DNA from: Catellicoccus marimammalium
GTDB taxonomy: Bacteria > Bacillota > Bacilli > Lactobacillales > Catellicoccaceae
Length of the DNA: 64,000 bases
Assembly (NCBI RefSeq): GCF_965139335.1
Contig: NZ_CBCSEL010000005.1
Direction: 5' to 3' (one strand)
Shown: positions 15,321-24,330 of the stretch, one piece after another
Numbering within the stretch: the first letter of the stretch is position 1
How the letters are laid out: each line of letters starts with the position of its first letter
Program-made: the position numbers and the translations under genes
Notes under the pieces: model-generated
What the model saw: only the letters and a program-made list of their open reading frames with translations
What the model was told of the DNA's origin: nothing
The model's database searches: none

Positions 15321-16091
15321 TTATCCTATAAATAGGTTGATGATATTTAATAATATCACTCCACCGAGTGTTGAAATATATAATTTTTTGAAGTTTTTCA
15401 TATTCAAATGTTTTTTAATCAAAATTCCAATGATGGCTCCAACAAAGGCAGAACCCATGAAGACAAGCATTGTGCTAGTTTGATATTGAATTTGATGAAT
15501 ATGATCAAAACTCATAATCACTCGAATTGAAACCGATCCCAGAACAGAAATTAGCGAATAACTGGTCGCCTTTTTCAATGGGAATCCTAGTAACATCATT
15601 AATAGTAAAACATTTAATGGTCCGCCTCCAATTCCTAAAAGAATAGAGAAGGCTCCCATAATTGCACCAATACAAAAGATTTTCCATGGTTTCGTCCATA
15701 AGTGTTGGACTGGTTTTCCTTTGCATTGATACCAAATGCCAGCCACGATGGTAATAATCGTTAAGGCAATTTGTAGCTCTTTCATTATACTTTCTAGACT
15801 GCTCAAGCCTAAGTTTAACAAAATGCTACCTGCTAATCCACCCGTTAAGCTTCCAAGGCAGATATACAATGCATCTTTCCCATATTTCGTAGTTTTCTTC
15901 CATTGACTGTAAATAAAAGAAGTAAAACACATCACAATAATAGAAAGATTAGAATAAAATAAAACCGTTTCTAGCGGTAAATGGCTCGCAATCGAAACGA
16001 GTGGCTTGATAATAATTCCGCCACCCATTCCTGAAAAAGAACCAATAATATTCGCAAAAACAACGATAAAAAAGTAAATCAAATTCATCAT
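15321..16091 (-). CDS. TauE/SafE (TSUP) family sulfur-compound exporter
   Basis: 256 residues with about eight membrane helices. It has the repeated Gly-rich TSUP motif, FSGMGGGIIIKPLV near the N-terminus and LGIGGGPLNVLLL in the second half. Family members move sulfite, sulfoacetate, thiosulfate or other organosulfur anions. Its ATG overlaps the stop of a DsrE-like gene by 4 bases, which supports a sulfur-related job (inference). The substrate is not fixed by sequence. Confidence 0.87.
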   Translation of the reverse strand: MMNLIYFFIVVFANIIGSFSGMGGGIIIKPLVSIASHLPLETVLFYSNLSIIVMCFTSFIYSQWKKTTKYGKDALYICLGSLTGGLAGSILLNLGLSSLESIMKELQIALTIITIVAGIWYQCKGKPVQHLWTKPWKIFCIGAIMGAFSILLGIGGGPLNVLLLMMLLGFPLKKATSYSLISVLGSVSIRVIMSFDHIHQIQYQTSTMLVFMGSAFVGAIIGILIKKHLNMKNFKKLYISTLGGVILLNIINLFIG

Positions 16092-16435
16092 GGTTTGATA
16101 TAACGATATCCTTTATCTTGATACTCAGCCAAAGCAATGACACCATAAGGAACCACTTGGAATTCATTTAAAATTTCTTCTGGCTGAATTGAAAATTTTA
16201 ATAACGATTGGTGGCAAGCATTAAAAGCAATTCCTTCTTTAGCTAATTGAGCCACTTCTTTTTTGAATTCTTCTGTTGCAGATTGGGCGACGATAGGTTG
16301 CACTGCATTTCCTGTTGCTACTAAAGCAACGGATAAATCAGGCACAAGCTCCTTTTTGGCCTCAATCATATGATGTAAGTTCCCAAACAATTGACTCCAA
16401 CGACGTTGATCATCGATATGAAAAACAATTTTCAT
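16088..16435 (-). CDS. DsrE-like sulfur-relay family protein
   Basis: 115 residues of the DsrE/DsrF-like fold (Rossmann-like, often homotrimeric or hexameric). The conserved cysteine is Cys74 in IAFNACHQSLL. Members carry persulfide sulfur, though many small stand-alone ones have no assigned role. It is translationally coupled (ATGA overlap) to the TauE-type exporter. Confidence 0.78.
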   Translation of the reverse strand: MKIVFHIDDQRRWSQLFGNLHHMIEAKKELVPDLSVALVATGNAVQPIVAQSATEEFKKEVAQLAKEGIAFNACHQSLLKFSIQPEEILNEFQVVPYGVIALAEYQDKGYRYIKP

Positions 16436-16456
16436 TTTTAACCGATCCTTTCTTTT

Positions 16457-17224
16457 TTAAACAATGGAGCAACAAGTAATGATGGATAACGCTAAGAAAA
16501 GCGCAATGTAAGTTTCTTGTTCTAAACGTTTCTTATGCGTATTTTTGAAAATATACAGTAATGCTCCAAAATAAACCACAAACAAAATTAAAGAGATCCA
16601 CAAGAATGGATGTTTCAAAGCAGTTAAAATCAAGACTACAACACATAACGCTGCTAACACAGTGAACGTAATAAAGTAATTACTTCTTCGATTATAGTCT
16701 GTATACATAATTTGGTATAACACCCCTTGCATCATAAATAGTAAAAATGGCAAGAAGTATGGGAATAAACCAGAAAAACTTAAAGTAAACGGTACACCCA
16801 CTGCCAAAATAATATTAATGATAAATCCTTTGAAGAATCCATTCATAAAACAGTAATAAAAATGATTCATGTACTGCCAATCATTACGATACAGTAATGC
16901 TTGATACAGTTCATACATCAACAATAAAATCCCAAGAATAAAACGACTTTGACAAGCAATAATGACAATTAATACTAACGAAATGAGTAACTTTGTCCCA
17001 TAAATTGGCCAAGTAAACTGACGTTGATGGTAATACATATTTCGTCCAATTAATTGCCATGCTTCACTAACAATAATATAAAGAATAAGGAAAAAGAGAC
17101 CCGATAGCAAAGGAGTTTTCTCTTGAAAATGTTCCACTCCTCCTACCCAAATCATCGCTAACGTATTTAAAAGAATAATGATTGGCATTGCAACCACGGG
17201 TTTTTCTAAAGACCACTTATTCAC
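16457..17224 (-). CDS. Integral membrane protein, unknown function
   Basis: Not recognised. About 255 residues with seven or eight hydrophobic helices and almost no soluble part; it ends in the hydrophobic stretch FLALSIITCCSIV. The GTG at 17224 is favoured because AAGAGG lies 9 bases before it; an ATG 9 bases earlier has no room for a Shine-Dalgarno. The start overlaps the chorismate mutase stop by 8 bases. No transporter or enzyme motif was found. Co-transcription with manO and chorismate mutase gives no clear hint of function. Confidence 0.6.
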   Translation of the reverse strand: MNKWSLEKPVVAMPIIILLNTLAMIWVGGVEHFQEKTPLLSGLFFLILYIIVSEAWQLIGRNMYYHQRQFTWPIYGTKLLISLVLIVIIACQSRFILGILLLMYELYQALLYRNDWQYMNHFYYCFMNGFFKGFIINIILAVGVPFTLSFSGLFPYFLPFLLFMMQGVLYQIMYTDYNRRSNYFITFTVLAALCVVVLILTALKHPFLWISLILFVVYFGALLYIFKNTHKKRLEQETYIALFLALSIITCCSIV

Positions 17225-17486
17225 AATGCTCATCCTCTTGTTGACGTTTTGATACAGCAATGATTTTGCGATAAATTTCAAATAAATCTTCCGCTACAGG
17301 AATTGGATAATTTGTCGCAATGTTATGATAAATTTCTTTTTCTCTTCCTTCTTGTTCAACTGGGATTTGATGTTCTCTTTTATAAATCCCGACTTGTTCT
17401 GTTAGCTCTCGGCGTTGAACTAATAGTCGTTGAATTTGTTCGTCTAATTGATCAATTTCTTGACGATATTCTTCCAATTTATCCAT
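17217..17486 (-). CDS. Chorismate mutase, AroQ type (monofunctional)
   Basis: 89 residues, the all-helical AroQ fold. It converts chorismate to prephenate, the branch to phenylalanine and tyrosine. EEYRQEIDQLDEQIQRLLVQR gives the first active-site helix, and GREKEIYHNIA lies after the loop. No other aromatic pathway gene occurs in the window. It overlaps the stop of manO by 8 bases, so it is embedded in a sugar-PTS-adjacent operon. Confidence 0.9.
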   Translation of the reverse strand: MDKLEEYRQEIDQLDEQIQRLLVQRRELTEQVGIYKREHQIPVEQEGREKEIYHNIATNYPIPVAEDLFEIYRKIIAVSKRQQEDEHCE

Positions 17487-17886
17487 TTTTATTCCCCTTT
17501 TTCTTGAACAGATGAGAGAAATTACGTTTTAAGACTTGGAAGAAAGTTAATGAACGTACCATATGATCTGCTGGAACATAAGGACGAATCGCACGTAATA
17601 ACTGTTTTGGATGTTTAGCTGCAAAGGTATAAATTCCATTTCGTTTTGTCTGAATCGCAATACGAGGAATCCAATGTCCTTTAAACATGACTGAAGCAAT
17701 GACATAGTCTACTTCTTCCCAAGGAATTTGGATATAGTCACGTTTATTGCGATCGTTATAAAACTCAAAAGCTTTATCTCCGATCATTAATTTACCGTAA
17801 TTCCCCATTCCTAAAAAAGAAGTGCCATCCATTACTAAATCTACTTTTTGGTTTAATGACTGAATTGTATTTAAATCTTTTTTCAT
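17479..17886 (-). CDS. manO: DUF956 protein (ManO), mannose-PTS associated
   Basis: 135 residues from the ATG at 17886. DUF956 genes sit directly after mannose-class PTS operons in enterococci, lactobacilli and Listeria; the role is unknown, possibly regulatory. The core GDKAFEFYNDRNKRDYIQIPWEEV is characteristic, and the C-terminus is very basic (LFKKKGNKNG). The start is odd. The AAGGAG (complement of 17925-17930) lies about 38 bases upstream, with a 9-bp hairpin (17897-17919) between it and the ATG. A TTG inside that hairpin (17899-17901) is an alternative start. It has its own promoter, separated from the PTS by a terminator. Confidence 0.88.
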   Translation of the reverse strand: MKKDLNTIQSLNQKVDLVMDGTSFLGMGNYGKLMIGDKAFEFYNDRNKRDYIQIPWEEVDYVIASVMFKGHWIPRIAIQTKRNGIYTFAAKHPKQLLRAIRPYVPADHMVRSLTFFQVLKRNFSHLFKKKGNKNG

Positions 17887-17963
17887 TGTAATTTGGATCA
17901 AAAAGAAATTCTTTTTGATGATGGCTCCTTTCCTTTTTTATTTAAGTACTGATAACATTCTTA

Positions 17964-17975
17964 TTATAGCATGAT
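17964..17975 (-). promoter_or_regulatory. Extended -10 promoter of manO operon
   Basis: TGCTATAAT on the minus strand just after the PTS terminator. A -35 is not obvious. It would drive manO, chorismate mutase, the membrane protein, the DsrE-like protein and the exporter. Confidence 0.55.
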
Positions 17976-17991
17976 TTTATAGGAGTTTGGC

Positions 17992-18026
17992 GACAAAAAA
18001 AAGCTTGGGTAACAACCCAAGCTTGA
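17992..18026 (-). terminator. Terminator of the mannose PTS operon
   Basis: Perfect 10-bp stem AAGCTTGGGT / ACCCAAGCTT (18001-18024) with a 4-base loop, then T8 on the minus strand. Confidence 0.9.
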
Positions 18027-18046
18027 TTTTTTACTATTTTTTAATC

Positions 18047-18964
18047 TTATAATAAGCCAACTACGTGACCTAAGATACCCACTACGAATAACGCAATGAT
18101 GATGATGATTGGAGAAACTTTTTTCTTCAATAACCACATACATAATAATGTTAATCCTAAAGCAGCTAATCCAGGGATTAATTCGTTTAAGTTATCTTGT
18201 AATGTAGTAACTTTCACTGGATCTAATGCCAAACCGTGACCATTGTTGTATTGAACTAAAGCTTCTTTGACACCTTCGATACCACTTGGTAATTTATCCC
18301 ATTGGATGTAAGCACCATCTTGTAATTTAACTTCTGAAACAACTGGTACAAAGTTAATGTTTACCCAACGAGCAACTAAAGAACCTAGGACGAACATACC
18401 CATGATTGATGCACCACGAGTAACTTTTTGTAATAAACCACCAGACATGTCTTCTGTGATTTTTGAACCTGCACGGTAACCAAATTCTTGTGTATACCAC
18501 ATGAATGCCCAACGGATTACGTTCCATGCAACGAAGAATAAGATTGGACCTAAAATGCTACCACCCATTGCTAATGAAGCACCTAAAGCTCCTAACATTG
18601 GACGAATTGTGAACCAGAATACTGGATCTCCGATACCAGCTAAAGGTCCCATCATACCGATTTTAACCCCTTGTACTGCTGCGTCATCAATTTCAGCACC
18701 ATTTGCACGTTCTTCTTCTAACGCTAATGTTACCCCTAAAATTGGTGAAGCGATGTATGGGTGTGTATTAAAGAATTCTAAGTGACGTTTTAAAGCGTCA
18801 ACGCGATCTTCTTTTGTTTTATATAATTTTTTCAAAGCTGGGATCATTGCATAAGCAAATCCACCATTTTGCATACGTTCGTAGTTCCATGAACCTTGAA
18901 GGAAGGTTGAACGCCATGCTACCGCTAAACGGTCTTTTTTAGTTAATTGAATTTTTTCTGACAT
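18047..18964 (-). CDS. manZ: Mannose-class PTS permease IID component
   Basis: 305 residues. It starts with the family segment RLAVAWRSTFLQGSWNYERMQNGGFAYAMIPALKKLY, which packs against IIC. LGALGASLAMGGSILGPILFF and C-terminal helices follow. With IIC it forms the membrane channel that moves glucose or mannose during phosphorylation. This protein class is also the receptor for pediocin-like bacteriocins. Confidence 0.95.
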   Translation of the reverse strand: MSEKIQLTKKDRLAVAWRSTFLQGSWNYERMQNGGFAYAMIPALKKLYKTKEDRVDALKRHLEFFNTHPYIASPILGVTLALEEERANGAEIDDAAVQGVKIGMMGPLAGIGDPVFWFTIRPMLGALGASLAMGGSILGPILFFVAWNVIRWAFMWYTQEFGYRAGSKITEDMSGGLLQKVTRGASIMGMFVLGSLVARWVNINFVPVVSEVKLQDGAYIQWDKLPSGIEGVKEALVQYNNGHGLALDPVKVTTLQDNLNELIPGLAALGLTLLCMWLLKKKVSPIIIIIALFVVGILGHVVGLL

Positions 18965-18982
18965 TTTGTTCTCCTCCTCTTA

Positions 18983-19783
18983 TTAATAATCGTTCAAGAT
19001 ATCTCCTAGTGGATCACCAGTATTGCTGTTTCCTCCACCGTTGTTTGAACCTTTTTCAGATAATTGTAAGTAAATTAATGTAATTGCAACAGCTAACGCA
19101 CCGATAGCGATTAATGTTAATTGAGAAATCGCTGCGATAACGAAACCGATAATGAAGAATGGCCATACTTCACGAGTTGCCATCATGTTGATAACCATTG
19201 CGTAACCTACAGCTACTACCATTCCTCCACCGATTTGCATACCTTGTGTTAACCATTCAGGCATTGCAGTTAAGAAGTCTTTAACTGTGTCGGCTGGAAT
19301 TGCTAATAATAAACCTGCTGGGATTGCTACACGTAAACCTTGTAATACGATAGCAATAATTTGCCACATTTCTACTTTACGGAAGTTACCTTCTTTTGCT
19401 GCAGCATCCATGAAGTGAACGATAGGTACTGCTAAAGTACGAACGATCATTGTTAAGAATAAACCTGCAACAGCTAATGGAATCGCTACAGCAATCGCTG
19501 CTGAAACTCCTTTTTCACCTTGGCCACCTAATACTAAAATAATTGCTGACGCTACTGAAGCCAAAGCTGCATCGGGCGCAACTGCGGCACCGATATTAGC
19601 CCAACCTAGGGCGATCATTTGTAATGTACCACCTAAAATAATACCTGCTGTTAAATTGCCTGTGACTAATCCGATTAATGTACAAGCCACTAACGGTTGT
19701 TGGAATTGGAATTCATCTAAGATTCCGTCTACCCCCGCTAAGAAGGCAATAAGTAAAACTAAAACGATTTGAAATGCGTTCAT
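18983..19783 (-). CDS. manY: Mannose-class PTS permease IIC component
   Basis: 266 residues, hydrophobic. VDGILDEFQFQQPLVACTLIGLVTGN and GGTLQMIALGWANIGAAVAPDAALASVASAI are the IIC family blocks. The C-terminus ends in a short polar tail (GSNNGGGNSNTGDPLGDIL). It lies between IIAB and IID in the usual order. Confidence 0.96.
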   Translation of the reverse strand: MNAFQIVLVLLIAFLAGVDGILDEFQFQQPLVACTLIGLVTGNLTAGIILGGTLQMIALGWANIGAAVAPDAALASVASAIILVLGGQGEKGVSAAIAVAIPLAVAGLFLTMIVRTLAVPIVHFMDAAAKEGNFRKVEMWQIIAIVLQGLRVAIPAGLLLAIPADTVKDFLTAMPEWLTQGMQIGGGMVVAVGYAMVINMMATREVWPFFIIGFVIAAISQLTLIAIGALAVAITLIYLQLSEKGSNNGGGNSNTGDPLGDILNDY

Positions 19784-19802
19784 AGTATTTCCTCCTTATG
19801 TC

Positions 19803-20798
19803 TTATAGACCTAATTCTTGTTTTGCTTTGTTTAAGATGTTATCCATATTTTCTTTTGAATCTGTAGGTACTTTACGAACATCAAACTCGATACCTAAAT
19901 CTTTTAATTTTTCGAAAGTTTCTACGTCTTCTTTATTGAAAGATAATACTTTGTTTACGGCTACTTTACCTTCTGAGTGAGCCATTGAACCAACGTTTAA
20001 TGTTTTAATATCAACGCCACCTTCGATTGCACGTAATGCATCTTCTGGTGTTTCGAATAATAATAATGCTTTTGTGTCACCAAAGCGCGGATCTTTAGCA
20101 ACTTCAATCATTTTCTTGATTGGTACAACGTTTGCATGTACTCCTGGAGGAGCCGCTTGTGTAATTAAGTTTTTACGTAATTCATCATTTGCTACGTTAT
20201 CTGAAACAACGATAATACGGTTTGGTTTTGTAGCTTTTGTCCAACCAGTCGCTACTTGTCCGTGTAATAAACGAGTATCGATACGAGCTAATACGTATTC
20301 GATTTTACCATCGCCAATTACAGTTCCTTCTGGAATTGCTCCAGTTGGTTGGTTTGCTGCAGGAGCTGCAGGAGCTGCTGCTTCTTCTTTTGGTTGTAAT
20401 TCTTCTGGCATTACTTTAACACCGTTTTTCGCTTCACCAATGATGTGAGCAGCGATATCGCGTGCACTTTCCATTGAGAAACGAGAAGCATAAGCTTCAA
20501 TTACCATTGGTAAGTTCATACCAGCAACGATTGCCCATTTGCTATCTTCTTGAGCATTCATTAAGTTGCTTGCTTGGTTAAATGGTGTTCCGCCCCAAAG
20601 GTCTACTAAGAATAATACTTCGTCTTGGTTTTCAAAAGAAGCAATTGCCTCTTCCATTTTGGCACGAATATCATCTGGACCTTCACTAGGCATTAAAGTT
20701 ACTGGTTTGACATTTGGCTGTTCACCAAAGATCATTTGTCCTGATTGGAAGATTCCTTCCGCAAAGGCACCGTGACTAGCTAGGATAATTCCTACCAT
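19803..20798 (-). CDS. manX: Mannose-class PTS IIAB component
   Basis: 331 residues with fused domains. IIA spans about 1-130, with phospho-His9 in LASHGAFAEG. An Ala/Pro-rich flexible linker covers about 133-165. IIB spans about 166-331, with phospho-His179 in RIDTRLLHGQVATGW. Phosphate passes from HPr to IIA, then to IIB, then to the incoming sugar. Only 11 bases separate it from the separate IIB gene upstream. Confidence 0.97.
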   Translation of the reverse strand: MVGIILASHGAFAEGIFQSGQMIFGEQPNVKPVTLMPSEGPDDIRAKMEEAIASFENQDEVLFLVDLWGGTPFNQASNLMNAQEDSKWAIVAGMNLPMVIEAYASRFSMESARDIAAHIIGEAKNGVKVMPEELQPKEEAAAPAAPAANQPTGAIPEGTVIGDGKIEYVLARIDTRLLHGQVATGWTKATKPNRIIVVSDNVANDELRKNLITQAAPPGVHANVVPIKKMIEVAKDPRFGDTKALLLFETPEDALRAIEGGVDIKTLNVGSMAHSEGKVAVNKVLSFNKEDVETFEKLKDLGIEFDVRKVPTDSKENMDNILNKAKQELGL

Positions 20799-20809
20799 AT
20801 GTCTCCCTC

Positions 20810-21355
20810 CTATAAATTCACTTTATTCCCTGAGTTCAGAGATTCATCTTTCCTGGATTTTTTCAAGAAAGAAGTTTTTTCCTCTAAAATTGGCCACAAT
20901 TCCTTTTTCACATCGCTCGCTACTTTTTGAGCGATTAAAGGATAACCCTGTTCATGTAACCAATGAAACGCTAACATATCTTCCATATCTACTGCGATAG
21001 CATCTGTTACCAAATGAGCTCCAGTATGGAAGCTTAAAGATCCGACATTAATTTCTTTCACTGATAGGCCAGCTTGAATTAATTGCACCGCATCTTTTGG
21101 GGTTTCGACTAAAACGAGAGCCTTCATTGTTGAAAAACGTTCATCGTGCATAATCCGTAACATTTTTTCCAAAGAAATAATGTTCACACGCACAGTAGCC
21201 GGTGCTACTTGTTCCATCAACAACTTCCACATTGAATCATTGGCTGCTTTAGTAGATACGACTAAGATTCGTTCTACATGCAAACTTTTCACCCAACTCG
21301 TTGTGATTTGACCATGTAGTAATCGACTATCAATTCTCAACAACTGTATCTCCAT
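20810..21355 (-). CDS. Additional stand-alone PTS IIB (mannose/sorbose class)
   Basis: 181 residues from the ATG at 21355 (AAGGAG upstream); a GTG 36 bases earlier is in frame but lacks a Shine-Dalgarno. A single IIB domain carries the phospho-histidine His14 in RIDSRLLHGQITTSW, the same block as in the IIB half of ManX. It is first in the operon behind the sigma-54 promoter. A separate IIB beside a complete IIAB-IIC-IID may signal PTS state to the PRD activator rather than transport sugar, by analogy with regulatory PTS components (inference). Confidence 0.88.
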   Translation of the reverse strand: MEIQLLRIDSRLLHGQITTSWVKSLHVERILVVSTKAANDSMWKLLMEQVAPATVRVNIISLEKMLRIMHDERFSTMKALVLVETPKDAVQLIQAGLSVKEINVGSLSFHTGAHLVTDAIAVDMEDMLAFHWLHEQGYPLIAQKVASDVKKELWPILEEKTSFLKKSRKDESLNSGNKVNL

Positions 21356-21400
21356 TTTGGGAAATCTTCTCCTTACTTTGATTTCATCCACTATATATAA

Positions 21401-21416
21401 GCAAGAAGCGTGCCAA
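21401..21416 (-). promoter_or_regulatory. Sigma-54 (-24/-12) promoter of the mannose PTS operon
   Basis: The minus strand reads TTGGCACGCTTCTTGC, a near-perfect match to the RpoN consensus with invariant GG and GC at the right spacing. It lies about 46 bases before the IIB start and downstream of a gene for a GAFTGA-containing activator. rpoN itself is not in this window. Confidence 0.92.
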
Positions 21417-21432
21417 CTTTGTGTATAAAAAT

Positions 21433-21458
21433 AAAACCCTTTATTTCTAAAGGGTTTT
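21433..21458 (-). terminator. Terminator of manR
   Basis: Perfect 11-bp stem AAAACCCTTTA / TAAAGGGTTTT with a 4-base loop; TTTTATTTTTA follows on the minus strand. Confidence 0.85.
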
Positions 21459-21490
21459 AAAGATTATTTATACACTATTTTTCTGTATCA

Positions 21491-24286
21491 TTATTTTGTA
21501 TCAATTTTTTCTCGTTCTGTATCAAATAACTGTATCAAATAATACAGTTCTTCTTCTGGAATTGTAATCATCAGATTTTTTTCGATAAAATCATTGCCTT
21601 GACACAAAATACGATACAGATCGTGTTCTTTCATTTCAGACAATTCCTTTTGTGATACACTTAATGGTTTTTGTTGGATAATGCGCTCAATCATTCCTGC
21701 TAAATGCATAATCAAATTAATTTTAAACGTATTATGCACTGAAAAAGGTAAGCGACGGTCTAAAAAAGAAAGATATTCCCATAATATTGGTAAAATCTTT
21801 TCTGGATTGATGTAAAAATATTGTTCTCGAAGACATTGTTCAATATACTCTTTTGTCAATTCTTCTGAAGATTCTACTTCACTTAATAATTTTTCATCAA
21901 TCACAGTGGTTTCCTGCGTAATTTGATCTAATAATTGTAAGAAACGCTCTCCTTTTCCTTGTAATAAATCAGGTAAGGTTAAGAAAGGAATATTTCCTTT
22001 CGGTGCTTTAATCCCTACTGCTGCAACGATATGATAGTCTTCTTGTAATTGTTCAATCGTCTCATCCATATTCACTACCGAAATTGGTTGGACAACAATG
22101 TCATCAATCAATTGATCGACTAAAATATCATTAATTTTATTTTGAATTTTAACGGCTGCTCCTTCTCCTGTGGCACAAATCGAAACAATCATTTTTGGCT
22201 TAACTGAAGGCAATGGATGTGTAGTTTCTTTTTTTAAAGAAAGTACACGGGAGTAGCCTTTGAAAGAACACAATTCTTCATAAACACTTTGTAAATCAAT
22301 ATCCATCATCGTTTTGCGAGCTGCTTCCAATACCATCGCGGTAGTTACCATTTCTACAGTGGCAACTTCTACACCTGTACGCTCTTGTAATTTATTGGTA
22401 AAGGTTGCTAAAGAACCCATATCTACCAGTAAAAGAACCCCTTTTCCACGATTTACTTTTTGTACTAATTCTGTTAATCCTTGTAGAGCTTGGCTAGGCT
22501 CCATTTCTAAATTCATATCAAAACTGTATAAATGATCGACATTTAATAGCTCTGTAACTACTTGAACCATAGAAGAAGCCGTACTATTTCCATGAGCAGC
22601 AACAATAATACTAATTTTCCCCTCAGTTTTGGCTGTTTTTAAAGAGATAAGCAAAGTTGCTAAATAATATAATTCTGATTTAGGAATTTGGAACCCTTCA
22701 TTCGTTTCCAAATAATCCTTTATTTTTTGAGCAATATAAAGTTCTTTGGGATAATTTTCTACCATTGCAACTAAATGGTTAGAAATTCCTTTTTCTTCTG
22801 CTCCTTCTTGCGTCCGTTTCACAAAAGCACTCAAATGCAAACTCATCGCATATAAGAAATCATCATTTAAAGGATAATATTCCTCATTCACAATATATTG
22901 TTGTAGACGTTGTGCCAAGTCAATAAAGCGATTAGCTACGATGTCACTCAGTTTATAATCCCTTCTTGTATTGGCTGTTTTTTGATATGCTCGTTTTAAA
23001 TAGAGATTAATATCTGTTGTAATAAAATTATTAATCGCTTCTTGATCCATTCCTTCACTTTTTAACATAGAAGCTTTATTATCAATAATTTCATACAGAT
23101 TATAAGGTAACTCATCTTCTTCTTTTTCTAATAGAGGAATTCTTTCTTCATGCGGATGAATGACTAAAATACTATCCAATTCGCAAGAAATATCTAAATA
23201 TTGCTTTCGCTTAGCCATTAAATGATTCAATCCACTTTTCATTTCTGGCGTTAAAATTTCAGCAGTAAGTGGAATCACTTCTTCTTCCATATGATTTAAA
23301 AAGCCACGAGCACATAAAAACTGAACATTGGATTTTAATTGCCCTACATTTCCATATTCTACGCTACCAATTAATGCCTTGGCTACAGATTCTTCCACTT
23401 GGAACGTACGATCTACACGAGAAGCCTCTAATTGTAGCATCGTTTTTAATAATCCGACTTGCTCATTAGCTGGTCGATCATGAAAACTTGGCAGTTGAAT
23501 CATAATTGGAATTCTTCGTGTAAAAGTAGAAAGTAAGCTAGATGTAGGGTCATCTGTAGTTGCACAAACGATACGAACATTTGCATAATTATTTTTCTCC
23601 ACTTCTCCTAAACGAGAATAGCAACCATGATCCATAAAATAGAAAATCATTTCCTGTCCTTCTGGCGGTAAACGATGGATTTCATCTAAAAAGAGCATTC
23701 CTCCATCCGCTTGTTGAATTAACCCATCAGTAGTTTCTTCTGCTCCTGTGAAGGCTCCTTTTGTATAACCAAAAAGATGAGACATTAATAACTCACTATT
23801 ATTTGCATAATCCGCACAGTTAAAGACAGTTAATTCTTTGTCTTCAGCAATAAGGTGATGCTTTTTAGCAAATTGAAACATCGTATGAGCAAACAAAGTT
23901 TTCCCTGTTCCAGTTTGTCCTGTTAATAGGCAATTCAATCCTCTTGGTGGATATAAAATTGCCGCCTTTGCTTGTTCAATTTGTGTCTTCATACTGCCAT
24001 TTGAACCAATAATTCGTTGAAAAATATAATGAGAACTTGATTCAGATGTCTTTTTAGGATTCGTTTCTTTAATGGGAGATTCTACTTTCTCTTCAGCACG
24101 TAAAGAAAGAGCATAACGAACTGGACGAGATTTTATTTTGTTAACTCTTCCTTCTCTAACTAATTCATTTAGTTCTTTGCTGACATTGGTTCGTTGTAAT
24201 CCTAAGCGCTCTGCTAAATCTGTCGTCGTCCATTCACCTGGTCTTGACTTCATTTCTTCATATATTAATTCTTTTCTTTTTTTCAT
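21491..24286 (-). CDS. manR: Sigma-54-dependent PRD activator of the mannose PTS (LevR/ManR type)
   Basis: 931 residues from the ATG at 24286, with AAGGAG 5 bases before; the frame extends 10 codons upstream without a Shine-Dalgarno. Order of parts: N-terminal winged helix (about 1-60), sigma-54 AAA+ domain with Walker A GQTGTGKT (123-130), the GAFTGA loop that contacts sigma-54, Walker B GGMLFLDEIHR, a first PRD, an EIIA-Man-like domain (SIIVAAHGNS), an EIIB-like domain (VSICATGEGAA) and a second PRD. PRD and EIIA/EIIB domains let PTS phosphorylation set activity. Its target is presumably the RpoN promoter at 21401. Confidence 0.95.
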   Translation of the reverse strand: MKKRKELIYEEMKSRPGEWTTTDLAERLGLQRTNVSKELNELVREGRVNKIKSRPVRYALSLRAEEKVESPIKETNPKKTSESSSHYIFQRIIGSNGSMKTQIEQAKAAILYPPRGLNCLLTGQTGTGKTLFAHTMFQFAKKHHLIAEDKELTVFNCADYANNSELLMSHLFGYTKGAFTGAEETTDGLIQQADGGMLFLDEIHRLPPEGQEMIFYFMDHGCYSRLGEVEKNNYANVRIVCATTDDPTSSLLSTFTRRIPIMIQLPSFHDRPANEQVGLLKTMLQLEASRVDRTFQVEESVAKALIGSVEYGNVGQLKSNVQFLCARGFLNHMEEEVIPLTAEILTPEMKSGLNHLMAKRKQYLDISCELDSILVIHPHEERIPLLEKEEDELPYNLYEIIDNKASMLKSEGMDQEAINNFITTDINLYLKRAYQKTANTRRDYKLSDIVANRFIDLAQRLQQYIVNEEYYPLNDDFLYAMSLHLSAFVKRTQEGAEEKGISNHLVAMVENYPKELYIAQKIKDYLETNEGFQIPKSELYYLATLLISLKTAKTEGKISIIVAAHGNSTASSMVQVVTELLNVDHLYSFDMNLEMEPSQALQGLTELVQKVNRGKGVLLLVDMGSLATFTNKLQERTGVEVATVEMVTTAMVLEAARKTMMDIDLQSVYEELCSFKGYSRVLSLKKETTHPLPSVKPKMIVSICATGEGAAVKIQNKINDILVDQLIDDIVVQPISVVNMDETIEQLQEDYHIVAAVGIKAPKGNIPFLTLPDLLQGKGERFLQLLDQITQETTVIDEKLLSEVESSEELTKEYIEQCLREQYFYINPEKILPILWEYLSFLDRRLPFSVHNTFKINLIMHLAGMIERIIQQKPLSVSQKELSEMKEHDLYRILCQGNDFIEKNLMITIPEEELYYLIQLFDTEREKIDTK

Positions 24287-24299
24287 CTTTTCTCCTTCA

Positions 24300-24330
24300 T
24301 TAAAAAAGACGACCAACGCCGTCTTTTAAA
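24300..24330 (-). terminator. Terminator between the UbiA-like gene and manR
   Basis: Stem AAAGACG (24305-24311) / CGTCTTT (24320-24326) with an 8-base loop; T6 follows on the minus strand only 13 bases before manR. Confidence 0.8.
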
